A stretch of 64,000 bases of DNA from a virus. Within the stretch, counting starts at the first letter, position 1. Every line of letters starts with the position of its first letter. Below are positions 22,440-31,400 of the stretch, in pieces. Under the pieces are notes generated by a model. It was not told where the DNA came from, did no database searches, and saw only the letters and a list, made by a program, of their open reading frames with translations. Location of the stretch: positions 1-64,000 of IMG/VR virus record IMGVR_UViG_3300025598_000023. One strand, written 5' to 3'. The translations under genes and the position numbers were made by a program.

Positions 22440-24208
22440 ACTGTAGTTATATCGCTTCCATAACTAGTAAAACCATTTTCTTTAGTAACGGTTAAAATAT
22501 TATTAACACGACCACTTAGTTCTTCACGATGACTAACCAAGAAAATACTCTTACCACGTTCACGGTTCATACGTTTTAGGATTGCCAGGGAGTTTTCAAC
22601 TCCACTGGCATCCATACCACTATCAATAAGTTCATCGATAAACAGGAGATTTATGTGTTGATAGAGGTTTTCCCAAACATCACGGAAAGCCCAACTTAAT
22701 GATAGTATTAAACGATTACGTTCGCCACGAGATAAGTTATCAAAGTCAAGGTCACGACCAAGTTCTGTGATTTCTGTAGACAAATCATTTAAGAACTTAA
22801 CTTCATGTGGCAGTCCAATAGCACTCAAGTAAGCACCAAGGCGACTGTTTAGATATGCCAGGTTCTGGTCAATAATCTTCTTGCGCACAAAACTATCTTT
22901 GCTTGTCAACATTTTTAACAAAAATTCTTGGTGTTCTTGTAGTTGTGTAAGAGCATTAATAGTATCCCAACTTACTTCAACAAGTGCAGTTGATTCCATA
23001 TCAGAAATTTGTTCTGCATAAGGATCATGTTCATTATTTTTTTGTTCTAAAGTTGCTGCCAAATTATCAAGTGTATTTCGATGTTCTAATGCTTGTTCAA
23101 GCGTATCATAGATTACAGTAGGCGCATCACCTATTTCACCAATTTCTTGCAATGTGTTATAATGATCTTCTTTTTGACTTTCATTTGCAAGAAATTGCAG
23201 TGAACTTTCACATAGTGTAGCTTCTTTTGCTTGCAAAATTGTTTCTTGATTATCATCGTGAAGTTGTGAGCCACATGCATAACACTTGTGATTTTTAAGG
23301 TCTTCTATTTCTTTTTTAAGTTTTGCTTGTGTTTTTTCTTCTTTAGAATTAGCGGCATCAATAGATGCAATCCAACGTTTAGCTTGGTCACGGCGTTTTA
23401 CTGCATCATGATATAGTGCAAGCGCACGGTGATTAGCAATTTCTTGTTCAATATCAATTTCTACAAGCTGTTGTAGATGTTTTTCTAACGTGCGCATATC
23501 TTCTTCACGCTTTACATACCACAGCTTTTGACGTTTTTTTAATGCTTCAATTTGTTGTGCAATGCGTTCATTAGCATCTTGTTGCGCTTTTATACGAATT
23601 TTTTCTTCTTGAATGGCATCTTTTGTGCCTTTGATTTGTGCTTTTAATTGTTCAGCCTTTTCACTTAAGATAGTAACACCTAATAATTGTTCAATTATTT
23701 GACGCTGATCATTGGCTCGCATGCTTAAAAAAGGCTCTGTATATGTGTTTAATGCCACAACATGCTTAAACATATCATGTGACATACCAAGTAGCCGTTC
23801 AATATCACTTTGTGTTTCACGGCTATCACCTTGGCTATCATCTACATAACCTGTTTGTTCTTCACCATTGATATAAAGTTTAGTAATATTTGGTTTACGA
23901 CCACGTTCAATACGATATTCTACGCCATTTACTTCAAAATCAATAGTAACAATCATGTTCTTACCATTGGTTTTGTTGATTAAATTATCTTTTTTGATAT
24001 TAGTGAGGGCTTGACCGTAGAGACCATAACTCAATGCGTTGATGATTGTTGTTTTACCTGTGCCATTTCTAGCACCTGTGTCATCACCCCCTAAATCTAA
24101 GTTTTCACCTAACACAAGAGTTAGGTCACTACGGTCAAAATGCACAGCTTGGGTCGCATTACCCACGCTCATAAAGTTTTTAGCAGTAAGGCTACGAATT
24201 TTTAACAT
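22436..24208 (-). CDS. 46: Recombination endonuclease ATPase subunit (gp46, Rad50-like)
   Basis: The 590-residue SMC/Rad50-family ATPase works with gp47 in end resection and recombination-dependent replication. Walker A is GARNGTGKT (45-53). Two coiled-coil arms flank a zinc hook, 'CYAC', near residue 310. The C-terminal lobe has the ABC signature 'LSRGERNRL', Walker B 'LLFIDEL' and an H-loop ('VSHREE'). The length is close to T4 gp46 (560). The ATG at 24208 has no ribosome-binding site, but a TTTACA-N17-TATAAT promoter ends 6 nt upstream, implying a leaderless transcript. The gp47 gene lies 18 nt upstream. Confidence 0.95.
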   Translation of the reverse strand: MLKIRSLTAKNFMSVGNATQAVHFDRSDLTLVLGENLDLGGDDTGARNGTGKTTIINALSYGLYGQALTNIKKDNLINKTNGKNMIVTIDFEVNGVEYRIERGRKPNITKLYINGEEQTGYVDDSQGDSRETQSDIERLLGMSHDMFKHVVALNTYTEPFLSMRANDQRQIIEQLLGVTILSEKAEQLKAQIKGTKDAIQEEKIRIKAQQDANERIAQQIEALKKRQKLWYVKREEDMRTLEKHLQQLVEIDIEQEIANHRALALYHDAVKRRDQAKRWIASIDAANSKEEKTQAKLKKEIEDLKNHKCYACGSQLHDDNQETILQAKEATLCESSLQFLANESQKEDHYNTLQEIGEIGDAPTVIYDTLEQALEHRNTLDNLAATLEQKNNEHDPYAEQISDMESTALVEVSWDTINALTQLQEHQEFLLKMLTSKDSFVRKKIIDQNLAYLNSRLGAYLSAIGLPHEVKFLNDLSTEITELGRDLDFDNLSRGERNRLILSLSWAFRDVWENLYQHINLLFIDELIDSGMDASGVENSLAILKRMNRERGKSIFLVSHREELSGRVNNILTVTKENGFTSYGSDITTV

Positions 24209-24214
24209 TGTTTT

Positions 24215-24243
24215 ATTATACCACGATTAAAGGTTGTTGTAAA
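24215..24243 (-). promoter_or_regulatory. Sigma-70-like promoter for gp46 with 6 nt to ATG
   Basis: TTTACA (24238-24243) and TATAAT (24215-24220) are 17 nt apart on the minus strand. Only 6 nt separate the -10 box from the gp46 ATG, so transcription should start at or next to the A of the start codon. Confidence 0.65.
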
Positions 24244-25240
24244 TTTCCATTAACAACTTAGTATCATAATGTTGCGTATCTAAGTTTTGGATTTGACTTA
24301 GCACAATTTGGTCCACACTTTCAAACTTTACATCACCAATTGTGTTTTCTGTTAGCACTTCACCACGATTTTGAATCAAACTTAATTCACGAACATTATA
24401 CGTTTTAACCATTTCTTCTTTAATAAAGGTAGCTTCTTCATAAGAAATACCAATATCAATGTTTACTCGTGCATAAGTTTTATCGCTCAAATGCACATCT
24501 GGTTCATCAAGTAGTTGTGATAGTGTAAGAATACGATATCGTGGACCTTCATTCCAGTCATGATAAACAGGGTCTTCACCCCATTCTAATATCATCGCCC
24601 CACGAGTGTCGTCCCAAGCATCAGCATAATTATGAGGAAAAGCATTACCAATGTAGTGTACATTTCCCCGTTGCTGGCGTTTATGAAAATGCCCCGTAAA
24701 AACCGTTCCAACATTGCCGAAATCATCGCTTTTTAATCCCCCATGGTCTGGCATTTCTACCATTGCGTTCATCATGAACTGTGGTAGTTCAAAATGTCCC
24801 ATCACATATCGTGATTTGATTTTGTTCATATTCTTATGTTCTTCACCAATCAACCATGGCACAAAAGTTACATCACCTTCGGTATGTTGGTCCATAATCA
24901 ATTCAATATTCTTGAATTTCTCAATATAACGAATACTTGTTATAGTTCGTCTGTCTTTGTGATAAAGATCATGGTTACCAGGAATAAAAAGTACACGTGT
25001 GCCAAGATTATTAAGGCGTTCAAGAATCCGTATTGAATGGTCCATAGTATTAATATTAAGACTATTGCGGGTGTCATGAAAATCTCCCAGAAATAAGATT
25101 GTGTCACATTCTTGGGTTTTAACTAAATCTAAAAACCAATCAATATAACGATCACAGTCGTTTAAGAACAATTGGCTATTTTGCTTATAACCAAGGTGAA
25201 GATCGGTAAAAACCGCTGCTTTTTTGAACAAGTTTGACAT
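24227..25240 (-). CDS. 47: Recombination endonuclease subunit (gp47, Mre11-like)
   Basis: The 337-residue calcineurin-like metallophosphoesterase is the nuclease partner of gp46. The metal-binding motifs appear in order: 'FTDLHLGYK' (residues ~11-19), 'LFLGDFHDTRN', 'FIPGNHDLYH', 'MGHFE' and 'FTGHFHKR'. The length equals T4 gp47 (339). A TTGACA-N17-TATATT promoter ends 6 nt before the ATG at 25240, and there is no Shine-Dalgarno sequence, so the mRNA is probably leaderless. Together with gp46 and the nuclease gene downstream it forms a recombination unit. Confidence 0.95.
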   Translation of the reverse strand: MSNLFKKAAVFTDLHLGYKQNSQLFLNDCDRYIDWFLDLVKTQECDTILFLGDFHDTRNSLNINTMDHSIRILERLNNLGTRVLFIPGNHDLYHKDRRTITSIRYIEKFKNIELIMDQHTEGDVTFVPWLIGEEHKNMNKIKSRYVMGHFELPQFMMNAMVEMPDHGGLKSDDFGNVGTVFTGHFHKRQQRGNVHYIGNAFPHNYADAWDDTRGAMILEWGEDPVYHDWNEGPRYRILTLSQLLDEPDVHLSDKTYARVNIDIGISYEEATFIKEEMVKTYNVRELSLIQNRGEVLTENTIGDVKFESVDQIVLSQIQNLDTQHYDTKLLMEIYNNL

Positions 25241-25246
25241 GTTACT

Positions 25247-25275
25247 AATATAACAAGTTATCTATTGGTTGTCAA
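25247..25275 (-). promoter_or_regulatory. Sigma-70-like promoter for gp47 with 6 nt to ATG
   Basis: TTGACA (25270-25275) and TATATT (25247-25252) are 17 nt apart on the minus strand, with 6 nt from the -10 box to the gp47 ATG. It overlaps the end of the radical SAM gene upstream. Confidence 0.75.
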
Positions 25276-26225
25276 TAACTTTTAATTCCACAGTGTTTGG
25301 CACAAACCCGTAACTTTGGTTCTTTTTCTATAGTATTATAAAAACTATCAAAATATTGCAAAATTTCACTTAATGTATGGTGTTGCAAACTATTATTTGT
25401 ATAGTCATTTTGCAAGATTTGTTTCTTCCATATAGATAAATCAAAATAATTTTTTGTTTTTGCAGCAAATACTCCAGTCATACAACATGGAAAAACTTCA
25501 CCGTCCCAATTTATAAAAATTTCTTTTTTTTCTAAACTCTGACATATAACACTTTTATTAACTATATTTTTTATTATATGATTTCTTTCAGTATCTTTTG
25601 TTATACTTTTATCACTGTTATAATTTCGTGTAAATTCATTTTCAACTGTTCTATCGCTATAGATAGTAAAAAAACGTTTAAACCCAAGTTTTTGTGATAA
25701 ATTTCTTGCTTGTTCTATTTGGTGTTCATTGTGTTTAAAAATAATATATTGCCAACGAGCATTGCCGCCATTTTCTATAAAAATTTTAGCATTATTAATA
25801 ATCTTATTAAAATCTGTATTAACTCTATATATCGAATGAGTATCTTCTAAACCATCAATAGCAAATGTAACTTTAGAACCCGTTGGCAAATTAAGTGCTA
25901 ACCATTTCCAAAAATTTTTATTGCGTAAGCTACCGTTTGTATGAATTGAAATTTTAGCAGATGCGCAATTTTCTTTTATCCATTCTATAATATCTATAAA
26001 ATGTTTAGATATGAGCGGATCACTAAAAGTGCCTTTAAAAATTATATGTTTTAAATTACTGTAAATTTCTTGTGGTAACCACGTTTGTAAGTTATCTACA
26101 GTAATTTCTCTTTTATGATTTAATTCGGATAAAAAATCTGAGTTTGTTCGTGGACATTGTGGACAAGCTGCATTACATCGACTTGTTAATTCCAATTCAA
26201 TTGATTCAATGTCACTAACATTCAT
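25272..26225 (-). CDS. Radical SAM/SPASM-like protein
   Basis: The 317-residue protein has a radical SAM cluster motif Cys17-x3-Cys21-x2-Cys24 ('CNAACPQC') at the N-terminus. A TIM-barrel pattern follows ('HIIFKGTFSDPL', 'KISIHTNGS', 'VTFAIDG'). The C-terminal part has 'INWDGEVFPCC' and a final 'CAKHCG', resembling the auxiliary cluster region of SPASM/twitch proteins that modify peptides or proteins. It overlaps gp55 by 4 nt and precedes gp47 by 31 nt. The target is not evident; no small Cys-rich precursor peptide was found beside it. Metal-cofactor or RNA modification are alternatives. Confidence 0.82.
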   Translation of the reverse strand: MNVSDIESIELELTSRCNAACPQCPRTNSDFLSELNHKREITVDNLQTWLPQEIYSNLKHIIFKGTFSDPLISKHFIDIIEWIKENCASAKISIHTNGSLRNKNFWKWLALNLPTGSKVTFAIDGLEDTHSIYRVNTDFNKIINNAKIFIENGGNARWQYIIFKHNEHQIEQARNLSQKLGFKRFFTIYSDRTVENEFTRNYNSDKSITKDTERNHIIKNIVNKSVICQSLEKKEIFINWDGEVFPCCMTGVFAAKTKNYFDLSIWKKQILQNDYTNNSLQHHTLSEILQYFDSFYNTIEKEPKLRVCAKHCGIKSY

Positions 26226-27052
26226 TCATTAAAACCAAAATCACCGCCGCCGCCACCTCTTATGGCATTGTCTGTTTGGCGGGTATAACTTGGGTTGAGT
26301 CCATTGGCTTCAAGGATATCGTCACGAAGGTGTTGGTTCCGCTTCTCAACGTTAAGAACTCTAGTAAAACTATTGGTGATAGTAGCAGTATAATAAGCAA
26401 AAGGATTATTAGATTTGCTTTCATCAAATTGTAGCCCTACCTGTGATAACTGTAGCAATGCCTGAGAACGCATCTCATCATTGTATGTATAACCACGCCA
26501 GTTACCTTTTGAACCATAACGTTCACATAGTTTCATAAACATACGAGCAAGATTAGGTGTCATCTTGCCATGGTCACGATTAAACCAACCATTTTCAATA
26601 CCGCCTTCCCAATGGCTCTTGGCTACACACATTAATTCATCATTTTCATTGAATCTAAAATGTTGAAATGGTGGAAAGTTTACTTTTACATGATGGTCGG
26701 CAGTTGTTTTAAGACTTTTCTTACGACCTGGTGCTAACGGAATGTGATCCCATGTTGTGATTCTAAAAACCAAATCGGTTTTTGAAATACTGTGCCAATC
26801 TACTGCATGTTGGTCTAATTTTGTTTTTACGCCGCTTGATTGTGCAGCCTCCCATGCTTGTTTAGCTAATCTATCAGCACGTGCACGTTTTGCTTCTGCA
26901 ATTGTTTTTTGATTAATTTTACTAACACTAGGCAATATTAAATCATAAACTTGATCTTCTGGCGTTAGGAATGTGCAAAATGTATTTTTACTTTTTGCTA
27001 TCTCTTTTAATAAATCTTTGTTGGTTAAGTATGGTGTGCGTTTTGTTGTCAT
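26222..27052 (-). CDS. 55: Late transcription sigma factor (gp55-like)
   Basis: The 276-residue protein directs host RNA polymerase to late promoters. The C-terminal third ('GNWRGYTYNDEMRSQALLQLSQVGLQFD', then 'NPFAYYTATITNSFTRVLNVEKRNQHLRDDIL') matches the gp55 and sigma region-2-like core. T4 gp55 has 185 residues, so the ~120-residue N-terminal part is extra; it includes 'HVKVNFPPFQHFRFNENDELMCVA'. The C-terminus is a Gly-rich tail ending in an acidic/aromatic peptide, which may serve as the sliding-clamp-binding tail. A -10 TATAAT lies 7 nt before the ATG, and a palindromic TAAATATTTA lies further upstream. Many TAAATA motifs in the window are its likely targets. Confidence 0.88.
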   Translation of the reverse strand: MTTKRTPYLTNKDLLKEIAKSKNTFCTFLTPEDQVYDLILPSVSKINQKTIAEAKRARADRLAKQAWEAAQSSGVKTKLDQHAVDWHSISKTDLVFRITTWDHIPLAPGRKKSLKTTADHHVKVNFPPFQHFRFNENDELMCVAKSHWEGGIENGWFNRDHGKMTPNLARMFMKLCERYGSKGNWRGYTYNDEMRSQALLQLSQVGLQFDESKSNNPFAYYTATITNSFTRVLNVEKRNQHLRDDILEANGLNPSYTRQTDNAIRGGGGGDFGFNE

Positions 27053-27059
27053 GGTTACT

Positions 27060-27065
27060 ATTATA
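27060..27065 (-). promoter_or_regulatory. -10 box (TATAAT) of a probable early promoter for gp55
   Basis: TATAAT on the minus strand lies 7 nt before the gp55 ATG, within TATAATAGTAACC. This closely resembles TATATTAGTAAC before gp47. The -35 position reads TTTATT, a weak match, so an activator may help. Confidence 0.45.
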
Positions 27066-27084
27066 TATGGTTATTTTAACAAAA

Positions 27085-27094
27085 TAAATATTTA
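27085..27094. promoter_or_regulatory. Palindromic (bidirectional) late promoter between gp55 and the baseplate genes
   Basis: TAAATATTTA contains overlapping TAAATA cores on both strands. It would drive the tail-tube initiator gene (ATG at 27107) on the plus strand and gp55 (ATG at 27052) on the minus strand. Confidence 0.6.
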
Positions 27095-27106
27095 ATTGAG
27101 ATAGCT

Positions 27107-28165
27107 ATGGCATTATTTAATTTAACACCAAACCAATATTATAGTAGAACACCAAATACCAATCAAGCTACAACACCGTTTGATTTGATTCAACGTGATG
27201 TAGTTAATTTTGGTTATGGTAATCCTACTTCTATTGCTTCTTTTAACGGATATAATAGCAGAAGTAGTGCTTATACTTTACCTGGCACTAGTGGATATAA
27301 ATTGCCAGCACAAAATTACTACAACTATGGTGTAAACAATCCTGGTGGATTTGGTGTTCAAACTTTAAAAAACAGTTTAGTTAATACTGCAATTAATAGT
27401 GCTCTACAAGGTTTAGTTTATGGTCTAACTGGTGGACCATCTAATGATCCTACAAATGGTCGTTTGAGTGGCACAGGTGTAGCACAAGGCGGAACACAGC
27501 AAGATTTGCTACAACCAGTAAATGACAGCAGTAGAACAGCTTGGCAAGATGATACCGAAGATCGTGTAATTATAAGTGACCAAACAGGCAGATTTATTGG
27601 GCAAAGTCCGCTATTTGAACCACTTAACCAAACAGGCGGCGTATTATTTCCATATACACCCGTAATTCAAGTTGCACACAAAGCAAGTTATGACATGATG
27701 AATTTGGTTCATACAAACTATACAACACCAGCTTATCAACACAGTTCTGTTGACAGTATATCAATACAAGCACAATTCACGGCAAATTATGCTGCTGAAG
27801 CTGAGTATGTAATTGCAATGTTACACTTCTTTAGAACAGTAACCAAAATGTTTTATGGTCAGGATCAATTAGCTGGCACACCACCACCTGTCTTGTTCCT
27901 AGATGGATATGGACCATACACATTTGACCATATACCTATTGTCATCACAAATTTTGATTATTCATTGCCTAATGATGTTGATTACATAAGTTGCACTATT
28001 AAGGGTAGTTCTACTACTGATAAACAAAAAGTTCCTACAAGTTTAAATGTTAATATAAGTGCTGTGCCTACATACAGCCGCAACAAGATTAGCAATCAAT
28101 TTGGATTGGAAAAATTCTCAACTGGATCACTTCTTTCTAATGGCAGTAGCGGAGGATGGATTTAA
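27107..28165 (+). CDS. Baseplate/tail-tube junction protein (gp48/gp54-like)
   Basis: The protein has 352 residues. The N-terminal ~130 residues are Asn/Gly/Tyr-rich. The conserved part starts at about residue 160 ('DRVIISDQTGRF'), then 'GGVLFPYTPVIQVAHKASYDMMNLVHTNY' and a C-terminal 'DHIPIVITNFDYSLPNDVDYI'. This pattern is seen in tail-tube initiator proteins (gp48 or gp54) of marine T4-like phages, which cap the baseplate and start tube polymerisation. It heads the plus-strand baseplate block and overlaps gp53 by 1 nt (TAATG). Which of gp48 and gp54 it corresponds to cannot be settled by eye. Confidence 0.65.
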   Translation: MALFNLTPNQYYSRTPNTNQATTPFDLIQRDVVNFGYGNPTSIASFNGYNSRSSAYTLPGTSGYKLPAQNYYNYGVNNPGGFGVQTLKNSLVNTAINSALQGLVYGLTGGPSNDPTNGRLSGTGVAQGGTQQDLLQPVNDSSRTAWQDDTEDRVIISDQTGRFIGQSPLFEPLNQTGGVLFPYTPVIQVAHKASYDMMNLVHTNYTTPAYQHSSVDSISIQAQFTANYAAEAEYVIAMLHFFRTVTKMFYGQDQLAGTPPPVLFLDGYGPYTFDHIPIVITNFDYSLPNDVDYISCTIKGSSTTDKQKVPTSLNVNISAVPTYSRNKISNQFGLEKFSTGSLLSNGSSGGWI

Positions 28166-28482
28166 TGGCATTTAATCCTGCAAATTATTCTACGGCGAGT
28201 TTTTATTATAGCACACCAAGTTTTGATAATGGTCAATTTTTAGATTTATGGAACAGTCGTGCTATTCCAAAGTTAGCAAATGATGTGGTCTTTACCATAC
28301 CGCCACAGTATGAATATCGTCCAGACTTATTAGCTTTTGACTTATATGGCAATCCTGCGCTTTGGTGGGTATTTGCTGTTCGTAACCCTAATACGCTAAT
28401 TGATCCACTATGGGATTTTACTGCTGATACTGTAATATATTTGCCAACTAAAAGCACATTACAAAGTTCATTAGGTACATAA
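28165..28482 (+). CDS. 53: Baseplate wedge protein (gp53-like)
   Basis: The protein has 105 residues. The ATG at 28165 is preferred because GGAGGA lies 8 nt upstream and it overlaps the previous stop; an in-frame ATG at 28156 is possible. 'YRPDLLAFDLYGNPALWWVFAVRNPN' is the hallmark of the gp53 wedge family, including the LWWVFA core. T4 gp53 is 196 residues, so this is a minimal version. It joins wedges to the hub in the baseplate. The stop is directly followed by the next ATG. Confidence 0.85.
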   Translation: MAFNPANYSTASFYYSTPSFDNGQFLDLWNSRAIPKLANDVVFTIPPQYEYRPDLLAFDLYGNPALWWVFAVRNPNTLIDPLWDFTADTVIYLPTKSTLQSSLGT

Positions 28483-31400
28483 ATGCCAACAACATTAACG
28501 CCTACACAACAGTTGACTGCAGCACAGAATCAACTTAATACTTGGAAAAATCAGCAGATAGCTTTAGGAAATCAACCAACTGTTGGCGATGTCAATAGAC
28601 AAATGGCTGCAATATTAAACAGTGGAGCTTACCCTGATATTGATATGGGTAAACTTAACCTTGGTTCACAAAATAGTGAAGGTTTAGTGATTAATCTTGC
28701 ACCAGATAGTTTTGTAATAAGTGGAAGTGGCGGATATGTGCAAGACACAAGCAGTGGTTATAACGGAACGCCACTGTTATCAAATGATGGACTTATAGTA
28801 AGCAGTCAAAATAGTGATGCAGTTGCAGCGGCGCAAGCAGCTTCAGTAGCAGCACAACAAGTAGCAAACGATGCAGCAACTACGCAAAGTGGTGTAGATT
28901 TAGCAAATGCGCAAACTGCACTTGAAGCCGCACGTGCACGTGTTGCTGCACTGCAAGCACAAGCAAATAATACACCAGCAAGCGATACTACACCAACAAG
29001 TAGCAGTGAAGCACAAGCTGCAAGTAGTGCGGTCAATCAACAACAAGGCATTGAAATAAGCAGTGTTACAACAGCTAATGCACAAAATACTGCCGCAATC
29101 GCTCAACAAAATGCAGCCGCAAGTGCAGCACAACAAGCAGATTTAGCAACACTACAAGCACAATATGCTGCGAGTAATACAAATAATACAGCACAAAGCA
29201 GCGATACAGGAACGCCAAATGGTGGTTTTAATACTCTAACAAGTGGCACTGGACCTACACAAATACCGCCTGGCGATGCAACTGTTATTGTTCCAAATCA
29301 AACAATTAACGCTGCTACCAATGGTCTAACTGAAGATGCAAGCAGCAACGCAGTTACATCTATTACTAATACTACTAGGTTTGCAGACCAAACTAGTGGC
29401 AGTGGCATTAAAAGTGACAGTAGCGCACCACAAACAAATAGCATAGCAGTAGCTAGCAGCAATAACAATAATAACACTTCTAAAATTACAAGTAGTGGAC
29501 CTGCATCATCAATTGACAACAGTGGCAGCACTAATGGTTCACCGCAACCATCTACCACTTATGCAGGTCGCACTAATAAATTGCATGATTATACAAATTA
29601 TACCTATCGTATTTCAATTTATGCAATACCACGTGAAACTATTAATCAAATTTATGCACAAAAAATTTATCCTGGCAATGAATTTGCGCTTATGAATAAT
29701 GCCGTATTTGTCGCAAGTGATAGTGGAATGAGTGCCTCTGTAGCAAATCGCTCTTATTTTCCTACAGATTTAACTATTGACAATTTGGAAATTCAAACTA
29801 TTGTTAATAGTAGCGGTGACCAAACACGTGCTACAGATGTTATTAAACTTAAATTTGATATTATTGAGCCATACACGGTAAGTTTCTTGGCAAGATTACA
29901 AAAATGTGCTGCATCACTTAATCCTGAACCAAACTTTAATTGGTCAAACACATTCTTTGTTATGAAGATAGAATTTTTAGGTTATAATGACAAAGGTGAG
30001 CCAATTGCGCCTACTATATCAAGCGATGGCTCTGCACAAGTTATACCCAACACAACAAAATATATACCATTTACTTTTGTTAATATGAAGTTTAAAATAA
30101 CATCTAGTGGTGGAGTTTATACCTGCGATGCGATACCTGCAAATTCTATGGCATTAAGTGCACTTGATAATACAATACCATTCCATATTGAAATTAAAGG
30201 TGGTAGTATTTTAGATTTGTTTAATGGTGATTTAGCTAGCACTACTACAACAACTGAACTAGTAAGACCTAACAGTGCTGACCAAGAATTGCGAACAACA
30301 ACTACTCAAAATACAGTAAGTGGCAATCAAACTACTGTTAAAAAAGGTATTAAAGACGCTCTTAATATTGGTGAAGTAGAAAAAACAAATCAAAAAGATG
30401 ACAAAGGCAATCACACAGGTCAAAATTTGGCAAACACGTATGCATTTGAGTTTACTAATGATTTGTTAAGTGCTAAAGTCATTGACCCACAAACATTCAA
30501 AGACCAAAGCGTTGCCATTGGTGGTTCCACAGATGCCAATGCTAAAAAACAAGGTCAAACTGGTGTTTTAACCATTACAACTGATAGTCAATCATTTCGT
30601 GCCAGTGCTGGCACACGCATCACTGATTTTATTGGCAGTGTTATTACAGTAAGTGATTATATGACTGGTCAAAATACTACAAGTGGTCACGATAGTCAGC
30701 CTGTAAAAACTTGGAAAATTACTCCTGTAATTAAATTTGGGTCAATTGATCCTGGCACAGGTTATTACCAACGTGATATCAAATATGTTGTAATGCCATA
30801 CACAATGTATGGTCATGATGCGCCTGGTTTTGGACAAGCACCAGTAAGTAAGTCACAAATAGTAAAAACCTACACTTATCTGTATAGTGGTCAAAACCGT
30901 GATGTTATAGATGCTAATATCGAGTTTAACATGGCTTTCTTTGAGTATAAGAATGGTGTGCCAGCAAATTATATTAATAAAGCAAATGATGAAAGCGGTA
31001 ACAAATCACAACAAACATATAGCGGCGGCAGTTATAATGATGCTGCAGATGGGCGTTTTTTCAAACCACGTTATCACTATGTTCGTGGTTTAGCTGACCG
31101 TCAAAACACAGGACCAACAACAGTAAGCGCACAAACTATTGCTGTTCAAGAATTAATGGAAAAATTGCTTGATAATCGTGGTGATATGATTACACTTGAT
31201 TTTACTATTATTGGTGACCCTGATTGGATAAGTCAAGATTACGCACTTATGCATCCATCTGTTGTTGGCACAGCGCCATATATTGGTAGTAACGGCAGCG
31301 GTAGTATAAACTATAACAACCCTGTTTATTTTAACTTTTACTTTGCTACACCAAATGCTGATTATGATGACAATACTGGGTTGTTTAATGTTAATGGTGC

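Noticed and set aside
28900-29136. Antisense Cys-rich frame opposite the low-complexity part of the hub protein
   Set aside because: It is produced by reverse reading of Gln/Ala/Asn repeat codons and has no start signals.
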